Origin: UBA1876 sp003446665
GTDB taxonomy: Bacteria; Synergistota; Synergistia; Synergistales; Thermovirgaceae
NCBI GenBank assembly: GCA_040616305.1
Contig: CP159918.1
Location: 682,001 to 746,000 of the forward strand
Length of the DNA stretch: 64,000 nt
Direction of reading: 5' to 3'
The notes under the pieces were generated by a model. The model saw only the letters and a program-made list of their open reading frames with translations, did no database searches and had not been told where the DNA came from. Below are positions 1-8,206 of this stretch, piece after piece. Both the position numbers and the translations under genes were made by a program. Position 1 is the first letter of the stretch. The number at the start of each line of letters is the position of its first letter.

Positions 1-285
1 AAAATCTGGCTGATGGATGCTCCGGAGGGTACCGTAACCCACGATGCCGGGAAAATAGAATTGATCGACCCTTCAGGAAGGTCGAAAGATGAAATCAGGC
101 CTGTTTTCTGGAAGGCTCCTCTGGCACGCTGGGACGGCGAAAAAGAGGCCTGGTTTTTCCCTGATGGTCTTCACCTCTGGAATGAAACCGTTGATGTCAG
201 GGGTAATACCGGAACTATCCGCCCTGGTGGCGAAATGATTCTGGAAAAGGGAGTCGCCGTGTCATGGAAAAGACCGGAACGCTAA
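1..285 (+). CDS. lptC: LptC-like LPS export protein, C-terminal part
   Basis: The reading frame is open from the first base and ends at 285, so only about the last 94 residues are present and the true start lies upstream. The fragment alternates short beta-type stretches with recurring Trp and Gly, as in the LptC periplasmic domain, which takes LPS from the LptB2FG transporter and hands it to LptA. The identification leans on context: the next gene is LptD, it overlaps this one by 22 bases, and lptA-lptB lie 8 kb downstream. What is seen is a beta-rich tail; the LptC name is inference because the membrane anchor is outside the window. Confidence 0.6.
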   Translation, partial: KIWLMDAPEGTVTHDAGKIELIDPSGRSKDEIRPVFWKAPLARWDGEKEAWFFPDGLHLWNETVDVRGNTGTIRPGGEMILEKGVAVSWKRPER

Positions 286-1940
286 AAAAGCGCTCTTGCG
301 TGTTCCTCTTCACTTTAATCCTTTTTGAGGTACTTTCGACCGCGTACACCTTTGCCGCCGAGGTATCCGAAGTTGTTCTCGAAGGGGACGAGGTCGTCTA
401 CGAACAAAAAGAGGATGTAGCCTTCGCCGAGGGCAACGTCAGGCTCAAATACAAGGATATCCGCGTTTACGCCGACAGGGTGGTTTATAAAACCCTTGAG
501 AACACAGTGGAGGCTTTCGGTGAAGGCAAGTCACAGGTTACCCTTATACAGGGCGCCCAGGAGCTTAAAGGATCCAGTCTTTTTTTTGACATGGTTTCCG
601 GAAAAGGTGAACTCCGCGATGCCCATGGCAAATACCCGGCTGAACGCGGGTACGTATACGCCGACGACGGAACGGTCCGGACGATACAGGTTTCGAGCCT
701 GGACGAGGAAAAATGGCTCCGCTCTCCGGTAAGGGAAGAAGTGATCGATGGAGACCGGGTCTACCGATGGCAGGATACGGCGCTAACGACCTGTTCAGAA
801 GAAACTTCACATTATAGCCTGTTTTCCAGAAAGATAGTGGTTCTGCCGGGGTACCGAGCGATCGTGCAAAAGCCCAAACTCTATCTGAATGAAAATTATG
901 TCTTGACATATCCCTTCGATTACATAATAGACCTTCGGGAAAAGGAGCCGGCTTCGCCGCTGGTTCCCTCCATCCTGTACGACAGCGACAAGGGTGTTGG
1001 CGTCATGTGGGGTAGCAACTTCGGAGCTTACCCCTTCACGGCTCGCTGGAAGGCCATCTACTGGAAGGAAGAAGACCTGGAGTCCTACCTTTCGATGGGA
1101 TACGCCCTTAACGAAGACCTGGGCGTCTATACTCACCTGGAGCGAAGCTGGGACTCCGAAAGAGACGAAAAACGTTTCCGTCCGCGCTATGGGGCTACCT
1201 ATGCCCTGGGCGAATGGCAAACCCGACTGGAGTGGGCCGAGGCGCAGACAGTGAATATCGAGAAGGCCCTTGGGGACACCTTCAAGGGAGTGCTCTGGAA
1301 ATCCCCGGAATTCACCTTGGAGTCTCCACGTTACCCGCTCCCGGGGGAAATAGGCAGCCTCGATTTTGTTGCCACATGGGGGTCCTATGAAGCCTTGTCG
1401 GTCAGCGGCAGAGAGACCTCCGCCGACCGTATCGCGGGCAGGGTCCGCCTTTCGGGCTCAACTAAAGTAGGGGATGTCACACCCTTCTGGTCAGCCAGTT
1501 ACTGGCACTACAGTTATGACAATGCTTCGGGGTCCGGGGCTGGACGCGATCTCCCGGATTCCCAGAAGAGGACCGACGTTGGTTTCGGCGTCCGGTGGCC
1601 CGTCGGGGATATCGAGATGGTGACGAGCTGGCGCCAGAGATGGGTCTATGGAGGGTCTCCCATGCAGTGGGACCGTTACTCCGACCAAAAGGACTTGTAT
1701 CAAGCTGTGACAGTGCCTCTTTTCAAGAACTGGAAATTTACCACGAGAGCCGGCTACAACGTTCGCACCGAGAACCTGGACGAAATGTATTACGCCCTCG
1801 TGTACGATAACGACTGCTGTTACAACATACAGATCAGGTTCAGGGACGACAGGTCCCGCTCCGACGACGACTGGGCGGAACTAAGGCTGGTTATCGACGC
1901 CTTCCCTTCACACCCTTTCTTTTTGGGAGGGCCGGATTAG
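264..1940 (+). CDS. lptD: LPS assembly outer-membrane protein LptD
   Basis: 558 residues. An N-terminal signal peptide (basic start, hydrophobic stretch to about residue 30 ending Ala-Ala) is followed by an OstA/LptA-type beta-jellyroll (roughly residues 35-140), then a region rich in Tyr, Trp and Arg that fits an outer-membrane beta barrel. Two LptD family signatures are visible: a Thr-Thr-Cys segment near residue 175 and a Cys-Cys pair near residue 518, matching the cysteines that form the LptD disulfides. It would insert LPS into the outer leaflet. The protein is shorter than the roughly 750-800 residues of proteobacterial LptD. The ATG at 264 overlaps the preceding lptC-like gene by 22 bases, suggesting translational coupling. 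Confidence 0.82.
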   Translation: MEKTGTLKKRSCVFLFTLILFEVLSTAYTFAAEVSEVVLEGDEVVYEQKEDVAFAEGNVRLKYKDIRVYADRVVYKTLENTVEAFGEGKSQVTLIQGAQELKGSSLFFDMVSGKGELRDAHGKYPAERGYVYADDGTVRTIQVSSLDEEKWLRSPVREEVIDGDRVYRWQDTALTTCSEETSHYSLFSRKIVVLPGYRAIVQKPKLYLNENYVLTYPFDYIIDLREKEPASPLVPSILYDSDKGVGVMWGSNFGAYPFTARWKAIYWKEEDLESYLSMGYALNEDLGVYTHLERSWDSERDEKRFRPRYGATYALGEWQTRLEWAEAQTVNIEKALGDTFKGVLWKSPEFTLESPRYPLPGEIGSLDFVATWGSYEALSVSGRETSADRIAGRVRLSGSTKVGDVTPFWSASYWHYSYDNASGSGAGRDLPDSQKRTDVGFGVRWPVGDIEMVTSWRQRWVYGGSPMQWDRYSDQKDLYQAVTVPLFKNWKFTTRAGYNVRTENLDEMYYALVYDNDCCYNIQIRFRDDRSRSDDDWAELRLVIDAFPSHPFFLGGPD

Positions 1941-1993
1941 GGCTTTTTATCCCCTAGTCAGGTCATTCAGGATTCAAGGCTGGAGGGCTTTTT

Positions 1994-2968
1994 ATGAAAA
2001 ATAGCTGTGGAAACGGGGCTGCCCCCGTCCGTGTGGATGTACTTTGCGGTGGAGACAGTCCCGAAAGGGAAGTTTCCCTTTCAAGCGGCCGTGCCGTTAC
2101 AGGAGCGCTCGAGGAACGGGGTTTTCGGGTTCGGGAAGTGGACGTACTTTCGAAGGAAGATGTTTTAAAGGAAGTCATTGCCTCTGGCGCCGATGTCTTT
2201 TTTGTAGCTCTTCACGGGGGCTGGGGCGAGGACGGGACGCTGCAAAACCTGCTTGAATTTCTGGGCAGGCCCTACACAGGTTCGGGACCAAAGGCCTGCA
2301 TGAAGGCCATGGACAAGATCCTGAGCAAGGCCCTTTTCAGACAGGCTGGAGTCCCGACTCCACCGTCGAGATGTTTTGAACATTTCCCGAAAGACCTGCC
2401 CGTGTCGGAAGTGGAAGAACTCTTCGAAAAATGGAGCAAAGTGGTTGTCAAACCTGCTTGCTGTGGAAGTACTGTAGGGGTGTCGATAGCAGGTTGCCCT
2501 GCCGGTTTCTCCGCCGCAATGGAATGCGCTTTCAGTTATGGCGATGCCATATTGGTCGAAAAATATATACCCGGAAAAGAGATAACCGTCACAGTCTGGC
2601 AGGAGGAAGGCAGGATATTAGCTTTACCGGCGGTGGAAATAAAACCCAAAAAAGGCTTTTACACCTATGATGCCAAATATGTTCCGGGCAACACCGAATA
2701 TTTTTGTCCGGCTCCGTTGGGCGAGGAAATTGCCTCCACCGTTACCGAGGCGGCTTTAAAGGCACATCTTGCCCTTGGCTGCAGGGTTTACAGCAGGGTG
2801 GATCTAAGGCTTTCCCCGGAAGGAGAACCTTTCGTGCTGGAAGTCAACACGGCACCGGGCATGACGGCCACAAGCCTTGTCCCTAAGGCGGCAGCCGCAT
2901 TCGGCTGGTCCTTTGCGGAACTTTGCGGCCGCATCGTTTCAAATTCGCTCCCCTTTCGCCGTTGCTAG
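1994..2968 (+). CDS. ddl: D-alanine--D-alanine ligase
   Basis: 324 residues, normal Ddl length. It joins two D-Ala molecules with ATP to make the dipeptide end of peptidoglycan precursors in the cytoplasm. The N-terminal Cys-Gly-Gly-Asp-Ser-Pro-Glu-Arg-Glu-Val-Ser motif is the Ddl substrate-binding signature. The central ATP-grasp domain has the Val-Val-Lys-Pro segment and a Glu-Lys-Tyr-Ile loop. The C-terminal Glu-Val-Asn-Thr-Ala-Pro-Gly-Met motif carries metal and D-Ala ligands. A GGAGGG Shine-Dalgarno lies just before the ATG. It follows lptD by 53 bases and converges on greA with a 4-base overlap. Confidence 0.95.
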   Translation: MKNSCGNGAAPVRVDVLCGGDSPEREVSLSSGRAVTGALEERGFRVREVDVLSKEDVLKEVIASGADVFFVALHGGWGEDGTLQNLLEFLGRPYTGSGPKACMKAMDKILSKALFRQAGVPTPPSRCFEHFPKDLPVSEVEELFEKWSKVVVKPACCGSTVGVSIAGCPAGFSAAMECAFSYGDAILVEKYIPGKEITVTVWQEEGRILALPAVEIKPKKGFYTYDAKYVPGNTEYFCPAPLGEEIASTVTEAALKAHLALGCRVYSRVDLRLSPEGEPFVLEVNTAPGMTATSLVPKAAAAFGWSFAELCGRIVSNSLPFRRC

Positions 2969-3453
2969 ACGCTTATATCGTTGACGCGGAATTTCCTTGT
3001 CCCCTTCGGAACCCTGACGATCACTTCCTCGCCAATGGATTTACCTAGAAGAGCCTGCCCAACCGGGCTCGCCGCGGAAATTCTGTTGGCCTTGGGGTCG
3101 GATTCCTCGGACCCTACGATCACATAGGAAAGTTCCTTGCCGCTGTCGAGGTCCAGGAGCGTAACTTTTGTCCCTAGGCTGACTCTGCTGGTGTCGAGGT
3201 CTTTCGAGTCGACGACCTTGGCTTTGCTCAACTGGTATTCCAGCCACTGAATACGGCTTTCGAGTTTTGCCTGCGCGTCTTTTGCCGCCTGGTATTCGGC
3301 GTTCTCACTCAAGTCTCCGAAGCTCCTTGCCTCTTCAAGCATCCTTGAGATCTCCTGGCGGCCTTCACTTCGAAGTTGAATGAGTTCGGAGCGAAGTTTC
3401 TCGTAGCCTTCCCTTGTCAAGATTATTTGTTCCGTCAAGGTTTCTTCGGCCAT
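2965..3453 (-). CDS. greA: Transcription elongation factor GreA
   Basis: 162 residues, the usual GreA length. The first half is a charged antiparallel coiled coil, including the Leu-Ser-Glu-Asn-Ala-Glu-Tyr tip motif whose acidic residues enter the RNA polymerase secondary channel to stimulate cleavage of backtracked RNA. The second half is the FKBP-like domain ending in the Ser-Pro-Val-Gly-Gln-Ala-Leu-Leu-Gly motif. It is one of only two minus-strand genes here. The ATG is preceded by GGGGAGG on the minus strand. The gene diverges from the threonine operon, and the two likely promoters lie back to back. Confidence 0.95.
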   Translation of the reverse strand: MAEETLTEQIILTREGYEKLRSELIQLRSEGRQEISRMLEEARSFGDLSENAEYQAAKDAQAKLESRIQWLEYQLSKAKVVDSKDLDTSRVSLGTKVTLLDLDSGKELSYVIVGSEESDPKANRISAASPVGQALLGKSIGEEVIVRVPKGTRKFRVNDISV

Positions 3454-3492
3454 GCAATCAGCCTCCCCGGATAAGCTACTATGTGACGGCGT

Positions 3493-3521
3493 ATTCTATC
3501 AGAGTACGCAAAAATGCGCAA
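3493..3521 (-). promoter_or_regulatory. Probable sigma-70-type promoter of greA
   Basis: On the minus strand, TTGCGC (complement of 3516-3521) is followed after exactly 17 bases by TAGAAT (complement of 3493-3498), about 40 bases before the greA start. The -35 box is imperfect and the -10 is good. It lies only 4 bases from the -35 box of the divergent thrC promoter. Confidence 0.5.
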
Positions 3522-3525
3522 TGTC

Positions 3526-3554
3526 TTGACAAGTCCGCTTTAAAAGGGTATAAG
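3526..3554 (+). promoter_or_regulatory. Sigma-70-type promoter of the thrC operon
   Basis: A perfect TTGACA (3526-3531), a 17-base spacer and TATAAG (3549-3554) make a strong promoter. Transcription should start near 3561, giving a leader of about 345 bases before thrC. That length fits the T-box structure described next. Confidence 0.82.
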
Positions 3555-3560
3555 TGCTAA

Positions 3561-3867
3561 ATATTTCGACAAAAGCACGCAATGCTCATAAAAAAGGCAA
3601 TGAAGAGGACGAGTACCTTCAAAGGTACGGACAGAGATGGAGGCCCACCGGCTGAAAGACCTCCTCCGCAACCGGAAGGGAAAACCCCCTCCGAGCCGGA
3701 TCCGAGGCCCCGACAAGGGGATAAGGTGACGGGGATTCGCCCCTTACAGCGGGAAGAGTGCCGTAGAAACCAATTACCTTTTGGTTCTTTTACGGAAGCG
3801 GAGTGGAACCGCGGGAAGGCAAATGAAAGCCCTTTCCGTCTCCTTGGAGACGGAAAGGGCTTTTTTT
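3561..3867 (+). promoter_or_regulatory. T-box riboswitch leader, probably sensing tRNA-Thr
   Basis: The T-box core is plain at 3796-3813: GGAGTGGAACCGCGG, a close match to the family consensus, with UGGA to pair with the uncharged tRNA acceptor end and GCGG/CCGC arms for the antiterminator. Upstream are an AGAGA-type motif near 3634, a GCTGAAAGACC Stem I element near 3650, and GC-rich stem II/III hairpins up to 3790. A strong terminator follows. When tRNA-Thr is uncharged, the antiterminator should form and the operon be read. ACC at 3684-3686, in the 3' part of Stem I, is a candidate threonine specifier, but I placed it by eye and it needs folding. The call of T-box is firm; the amino acid is inferred mainly from the threonine genes downstream. 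Confidence 0.88.
3828..3867 (+). terminator. Intrinsic terminator of the T-box leader
   Basis: The arms 3828-3843 and 3846-3861 are a perfect 16-base inverted repeat (AGCCCTTTCCGTCTCC and its complement) with almost no loop, followed directly by a run of T. It starts 15 bases after the T-box core, the usual spacing for a regulated terminator, and sits about 40 bases before the thrC start. Confidence 0.92.
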
Positions 3868-3905
3868 ATATTCCAGGCGCATCACATAAAGGGAGGCCGA
3901 AAGAA

Positions 3906-4949
3906 ATGTCCGGGATACTTGCGCGTTATGAACTCCTTTTGCCACTGAACAAGCGAACACCGCGTCTTGATTTGGGTGAAGGAGGCACACCTCTTTTACC
4001 CCTTTCTAAAACAGGGGAAACCCTCGGCATCGAGCTTTTCGGGAAATTCGAGGGGATGAACCCTACGGGTTCCTTCAAGGACAGGGGAATGGTCTTAGCT
4101 GTTTCCAAAGCCCTCGAAGAAGGCGCCAGGTCCGTGATTTGCGCTTCTACGGGCAACACTTCCGCTTCGGCGGCCGCCTATTCGGCGCGAGCGGGTGTCC
4201 CCTGCTACGTGTTGCTCCCGGCGGGCAAGGTCGCCCTGGGCAAACTCGCCCAGGCCGTCATCCATGGGGCGAAAGTTATCGCAATCAAGGGGGATTTCGA
4301 CCGTGCCCTGGAGCTTGCCAGGGAAATCGCCTCCGAAAAGAAAATGGCCATAGTAAACTCCGTCAACCGGTACCGCCTGTGGGGCCAAAGAAGCGGTGCC
4401 TGGGAGGTCTGCGACGAACTCGGGGGCTTTCCCGACGCAGTGGTCCTCCCGGTTGGAAACGCCGGTAACATCACCGCATGGTGGGCGGGGTTCGTGCAGT
4501 ATGCACGCCTCAAAAAGGGCACGAAGGTACCATCCATGTTCGGAGTCCAGGCAGCCGGTGCAGCTCCTTTAGCCCTTGATTCTCCCTGTTCGTATCCCGA
4601 AACGGTAGCCACTGCGATCCGGATCGGAAAGCCGGTTAACGGCAAAAGGGCGCGCTGGGCGGTGCGCATGAGCGGCGGCAGATTTATAGCCGTTTCGGAC
4701 GAAGAGATCCTAAAAGCCCAAAAGCTGCTCGCTTCCAGGGAAGGCGTCTTTGCCGAACCCGCTTCATGTGCGGGAATCGCCGGTCTTTTCAAATTGGCGG
4801 CCGAGGGGTCCTTGCACCCAGGCCTCAGGGTCGTCGCCGTGTTGACTGGTTCCGGTCTCAAGGATCCTAATGTGGTACTCGAGAGGATAGGCCATCCCGT
4901 CGAAGTAGAGGCAAACAGGGAAGCGCTTATGGAGGTGATGGAAGCATGA
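3906..4949 (+). CDS. thrC: Threonine synthase
   Basis: 347 residues. This PLP enzyme converts O-phosphohomoserine to threonine, the last step of the pathway. The Asn-Pro-Thr-Gly-Ser-Phe-Lys-Asp-Arg-Gly motif near residue 60 carries the PLP lysine, and Ser-Thr-Gly-Asn-Thr-Ser-Ala-Ser and a later Pro-Val-Gly-Asn-Ala-Gly-Asn loop hold the cofactor phosphate and substrate. The start is ATG 3906, preceded by GGGAGG at 3891-3896. The frame stays open back to 3582, but that upstream part is the T-box leader and is not protein. The last 4 bases overlap thrB. Confidence 0.95.
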   Translation: MSGILARYELLLPLNKRTPRLDLGEGGTPLLPLSKTGETLGIELFGKFEGMNPTGSFKDRGMVLAVSKALEEGARSVICASTGNTSASAAAYSARAGVPCYVLLPAGKVALGKLAQAVIHGAKVIAIKGDFDRALELAREIASEKKMAIVNSVNRYRLWGQRSGAWEVCDELGGFPDAVVLPVGNAGNITAWWAGFVQYARLKKGTKVPSMFGVQAAGAAPLALDSPCSYPETVATAIRIGKPVNGKRARWAVRMSGGRFIAVSDEEILKAQKLLASREGVFAEPASCAGIAGLFKLAAEGSLHPGLRVVAVLTGSGLKDPNVVLERIGHPVEVEANREALMEVMEA

Positions 4950-5908
4950 GATACCCCGATCTGGAGGGCGTCAGGGTCCGAGTGCCGGCGACTACGGCGA
5001 ACCTGGGGTCCGGTTTCGATACCATCGGCCTGGCTCTTACTTTGTACAACTTCTACGACGTGATCGGAGTCGACGAGCCGGGCGCTTATAAAGTGGAGGT
5101 CATAGGCGAGGGAAGCTCCGAGCTTTCCGACGAGGCGTCGAACCTAGTCATCCAAAGCTACGAAAAAGCATGCAGAAAGTGGGGTATCGAGCCGCCCGGA
5201 CTGAGTCTTCGATGCCTCAACGCGATTCCCCTGTGCAGGGGGCTCGGGAGCAGCGCCAGTGCGGTAGCGGGAGGCGTGTTGCTGGCAAATGCCGTAAGGG
5301 ATGAGCCTTTGCCGGTGGAAAAACTTCTCCCTGTTATGGTGGCCATCGAAGGCCACCCCGACAACGTGGTGCCCTGTTGTCTGGGGGGGCTTGTCGTAAG
5401 CTGCGTGGACGGGGAGGAACTCAGGTACGTCAAGCTGCCTCCGCCTCCCGAAAGGATAACCGCGGTGGTGGCCGTCCCGGACGTTCAGGTCAGGACCGAG
5501 GACGCCAGAAAGGTCCTTCCGAAGCAAGTCGACATGAACGACGCCGTCTTTTCCCTTAACAGGGCGGCACTGCTTGCCGCGTCCTGGGCGGCGGGCAAGT
5601 GGGAAAATCTACCCTGGGCGATGGACGACCGGCTTCACCAGCCCTTCCGCTCGAAACTTTTTCCAGGCGGAGACCGGATCCTGGACGCTGTAAAGACCGT
5701 CAGAAACTGCCTGGGCGTGGCGATAAGCGGGTCCGGTCCCAGCGTTTTGGCCATCGCCCAGGGTACTCCCGGGGACGTGGCCGAGGCCATGTGTCGCGTT
5801 TTTTCCGAAAACGGCGTAAGGTCCCGGTTTTTTGTCCTCAATGTAGATGAGGAAGGGGCTTCTCTTGATGATGTCCCGCCTGAAAGAAACGCCAGGGAGG
5901 TGGCCTGA
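4946..5908 (+). CDS. thrB: Homoserine kinase
   Basis: 320 residues, GHMP kinase family. It phosphorylates homoserine with ATP to make the thrC substrate. The N-terminal Pro-Ala-Thr-Thr-Ala-Asn-Leu-Gly-Ser-Gly-Phe-Asp motif is typical of ThrB. The GHMP ATP loop Leu-Gly-Ser-Ser-Ala-Ser-Ala-Val lies near residue 100, and a C-terminal Ile-Ser-Gly-Ser-Gly-Pro-Ser glycine loop is present. The start codon overlaps the end of thrC (ATGA), so the two are probably coupled. Confidence 0.95.
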   Translation: MRYPDLEGVRVRVPATTANLGSGFDTIGLALTLYNFYDVIGVDEPGAYKVEVIGEGSSELSDEASNLVIQSYEKACRKWGIEPPGLSLRCLNAIPLCRGLGSSASAVAGGVLLANAVRDEPLPVEKLLPVMVAIEGHPDNVVPCCLGGLVVSCVDGEELRYVKLPPPPERITAVVAVPDVQVRTEDARKVLPKQVDMNDAVFSLNRAALLAASWAAGKWENLPWAMDDRLHQPFRSKLFPGGDRILDAVKTVRNCLGVAISGSGPSVLAIAQGTPGDVAEAMCRVFSENGVRSRFFVLNVDEEGASLDDVPPERNAREVA

Positions 5909-5910
5909 GC

Positions 5911-7131
5911 ATGGGTCTGGAAGTCTTCAAATTCGGGGGCAGTTCGCTTCGATCCCTGGATGATATGGAAATCATGGCCGACAAGATAGCCCGGTACAGG
6001 CAAAAGGGTATACAGGTCGTTGCGGTGGTTTCAGCCATGCATGGGAGCACCGACAGGCTCATCGACCTGGCGCGTTGCGTCTCGGCGGGTCGTCACTGCC
6101 GGGAAGTGGACCGCCTCCTTTCAACAGGCGAACAGCAAAGCGTGGCGCTTTTGGCAATGGCTCTGGAGCGCAAGGGGATAAAGGCAATGTCCCTTTCAGG
6201 GTCCGAGGCCGGGATCCGGGGAAAGGGCCGTTACGGCGACGGAAGGATAACGGCGGTTGATCCCCGTCCGGTAGCCAGACTGCTGGACGAAGGCAAGGTC
6301 CCTATAGTGGCAGGCTTTCAGGCGGAAAGTGCAAACAGAGATGTCATAACCCTGGGAAGGGGCGGGTCGGACCTGTCGGCAGTGGCGCTCGCCGCGGCGC
6401 TTGAGGCAGAGGTGTGTTCGTTTTTGAAGGATGTGCCCGGCATATACTCGGCGGACCCGCGAATAGTGGGCGACGCCAGGAAATTGCCCAGGATTTCCTA
6501 TGGCGAATGCATGGAAATGGCCGCGGCAGGTGCAAAGGTCATTCAGGCGAGGAGCGTGGAAATGGCGGCCCGTTACGAAGTGCCGCTTTTTGTTGCAGGC
6601 ACTTTCTCAGAGGAAGAGGGGACATGGATAATGCGTGAAGATGTTTGTGAAAGCCTTATTGTCAGGTCCATAGCAAGCGACAGGAACGTCGCCAAGGTGG
6701 CCGTTCTCGGAGTTCCTGACGTTCCTGGAATCGCGGCAAGGTTGTTTGGGGCTCTCAGCGAAGAAGGTGTGGGCGCGGAAATGATCATCCAGAGCGTGAT
6801 GAGAGGGCAGGTAAACGACATAGCATTTTTGGTGAAAAAAGAATTTTTGGGCGAGGCTATAGATATTTGCAGGGACATAGTAAAGGAGATCGGAGCCCAG
6901 GGGGTGGCCTTCGATACCGAGATCGGAAAAGTTACAGTTATCGGCGCCGGTATGGCCAACCATCCGGAAGTTCCGTCCAGGATGTTTTCCAACCTCGCCG
7001 CAGAAGGCATAAACATCGACATGATATCTTCCACGTCGATGTCCATAACCTGCGTAGTTGCGTCAAGTGATATTGAAAAGGCCGTCAAGTCGCTGCACGA
7101 AGAGTTTATTGGCGGGGAGGGGTCGCTGTGA
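5911..7131 (+). CDS. lysC: Aspartate kinase
   Basis: 406 residues, the size of a monofunctional aspartokinase. It catalyses the first step of the aspartate family pathway. The Lys-Phe-Gly-Gly-Ser-Ser-Leu motif at residue 7 is the family signature, followed by a kinase core to about residue 240 and two ACT-type domains, the usual site of amino-acid feedback. It starts 2 bases after thrB and its stop overlaps the asd GTG start. Because it sits in a threonine-linked operon, threonine feedback is plausible, but the effector cannot be read from the sequence. Confidence 0.94.
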   Translation: MGLEVFKFGGSSLRSLDDMEIMADKIARYRQKGIQVVAVVSAMHGSTDRLIDLARCVSAGRHCREVDRLLSTGEQQSVALLAMALERKGIKAMSLSGSEAGIRGKGRYGDGRITAVDPRPVARLLDEGKVPIVAGFQAESANRDVITLGRGGSDLSAVALAAALEAEVCSFLKDVPGIYSADPRIVGDARKLPRISYGECMEMAAAGAKVIQARSVEMAARYEVPLFVAGTFSEEEGTWIMREDVCESLIVRSIASDRNVAKVAVLGVPDVPGIAARLFGALSEEGVGAEMIIQSVMRGQVNDIAFLVKKEFLGEAIDICRDIVKEIGAQGVAFDTEIGKVTVIGAGMANHPEVPSRMFSNLAAEGINIDMISSTSMSITCVVASSDIEKAVKSLHEEFIGGEGSL

Positions 7132-8123
7132 GGGTAGCCGTGCTTGGAGCCACCGGGCTTGTTGGTAGGGAAATGATAAAGGTCCTGGAAGAAAGGGGCT
7201 TTCCCGTCGGAGAACTTTTACCTCTTGCATCGAGCCGGTCTGCCGGGCAAAAGGTCCCTTTCCGCGGCAGGGATATCGTCGTCGAGGCCGTCGACGAAAG
7301 CTCTTTCCACGGTGTGGATTGCGCGCTGTTTTCCGCGGGAAGCGATACCTCCAGAACCTGGGCCCCGCGAGCTGCCTCTAGTGGAGCAGTCGTGATAGAC
7401 AACAGCTCGGCATGGAGGATGGCCCCCGACGTACCACTGGTAGTTCCCGAAGTGAACCCGAAGGACCTCGACTTCCACCGCGGAATAATAGCCAACCCTA
7501 ACTGCGCCACCATACAGGCGGTGGTGGCTCTCAAACCGCTTCACGACGCCGCCTGGCTCGAATCGATGTCGGTAGTTACCTTCCAGTCCGTTTCAGGAAC
7601 GGGCCGGCGGGGTATAGAAGCCCTTTCGGAAGGGTCGAAGGCCGTGCTTAAAGGGGAAAAACCCGAGGCAGGTCCTTATACAAGGCCCATAGCTTTCGAC
7701 GTGCTGCCTGAGATCGGTTCGATCGACAAGGAAGGCGTAAGCGAAGAGGAGAGAAAGATGATCAACGAATCGCGGAAGATTTTTCATCTTCCCGATCTTG
7801 CCGTGAGCTGCACGACTGTTAGAGTACCGGTCTTTCGCGGCCATGCCGAGTCCATCGTGGCCGCCTTCGGGAAGGATGTTTCGCCCGAATCGGCCCGGCA
7901 TGTCTTGCGGGAAGCACCCGGGGTAAGGTGCGTAGACGAATGCCTTGACGGAAATTATGCCACATGCCGTGAAGCGGCCGGAAAGGACCCTGTTTTCGTT
8001 GGGAGGATAAGGCGCGATACGGGAAGGGAAAAGGCGCTTTCCATGTGGGTGGTGGCGGATAACCTGCGAAAAGGGGCCGCCCTCAATGCCGTACAGATAG
8101 CCGAAACCCTGTTTTTGCGATAA
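7128..8123 (+). CDS. asd: Aspartate-semialdehyde dehydrogenase
   Basis: 331 residues. It reduces aspartyl phosphate to the semialdehyde, the branch point to threonine, methionine, lysine and diaminopimelate. Gly-Ala-Thr-Gly-Leu-Val-Gly near residue 8 is the NADP-binding loop. Asn-Pro-Asn-Cys-Ala-Thr near residue 125 holds the catalytic cysteine, and a Gln-Ser-Val-Ser-Gly-Thr-Gly-Arg-Arg-Gly motif follows. The GTG start at 7128 overlaps the lysC stop and is preceded by GGGGAGGGG. It closes the thrC-thrB-lysC-asd operon; homoserine dehydrogenase and dapA are not in it. Confidence 0.95.
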   Translation: MRVAVLGATGLVGREMIKVLEERGFPVGELLPLASSRSAGQKVPFRGRDIVVEAVDESSFHGVDCALFSAGSDTSRTWAPRAASSGAVVIDNSSAWRMAPDVPLVVPEVNPKDLDFHRGIIANPNCATIQAVVALKPLHDAAWLESMSVVTFQSVSGTGRRGIEALSEGSKAVLKGEKPEAGPYTRPIAFDVLPEIGSIDKEGVSEEERKMINESRKIFHLPDLAVSCTTVRVPVFRGHAESIVAAFGKDVSPESARHVLREAPGVRCVDECLDGNYATCREAAGKDPVFVGRIRRDTGREKALSMWVVADNLRKGAALNAVQIAETLFLR

Positions 8124-8206
8124 ACGGTGAAAAGAGTCTTCTCCTGGGGTAGAATAGGCGGTGTTGTATTCCTTTGGACCAAATCGGAGGGCGGGTGTTG
8201 TATTGA

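Noticed and set aside
1940..1996. Direct repeat GGGCTTTTTAT (1940-1950 and 1985-1995)
   Set aside because: Short and probably chance; the second copy overlaps the ddl Shine-Dalgarno and start.
3582..3905. N-terminal extension of thrC
   Set aside because: The frame is open, but the stretch is the T-box leader with a terminator hairpin, and threonine synthases begin close to ATG 3906, which has its own Shine-Dalgarno.
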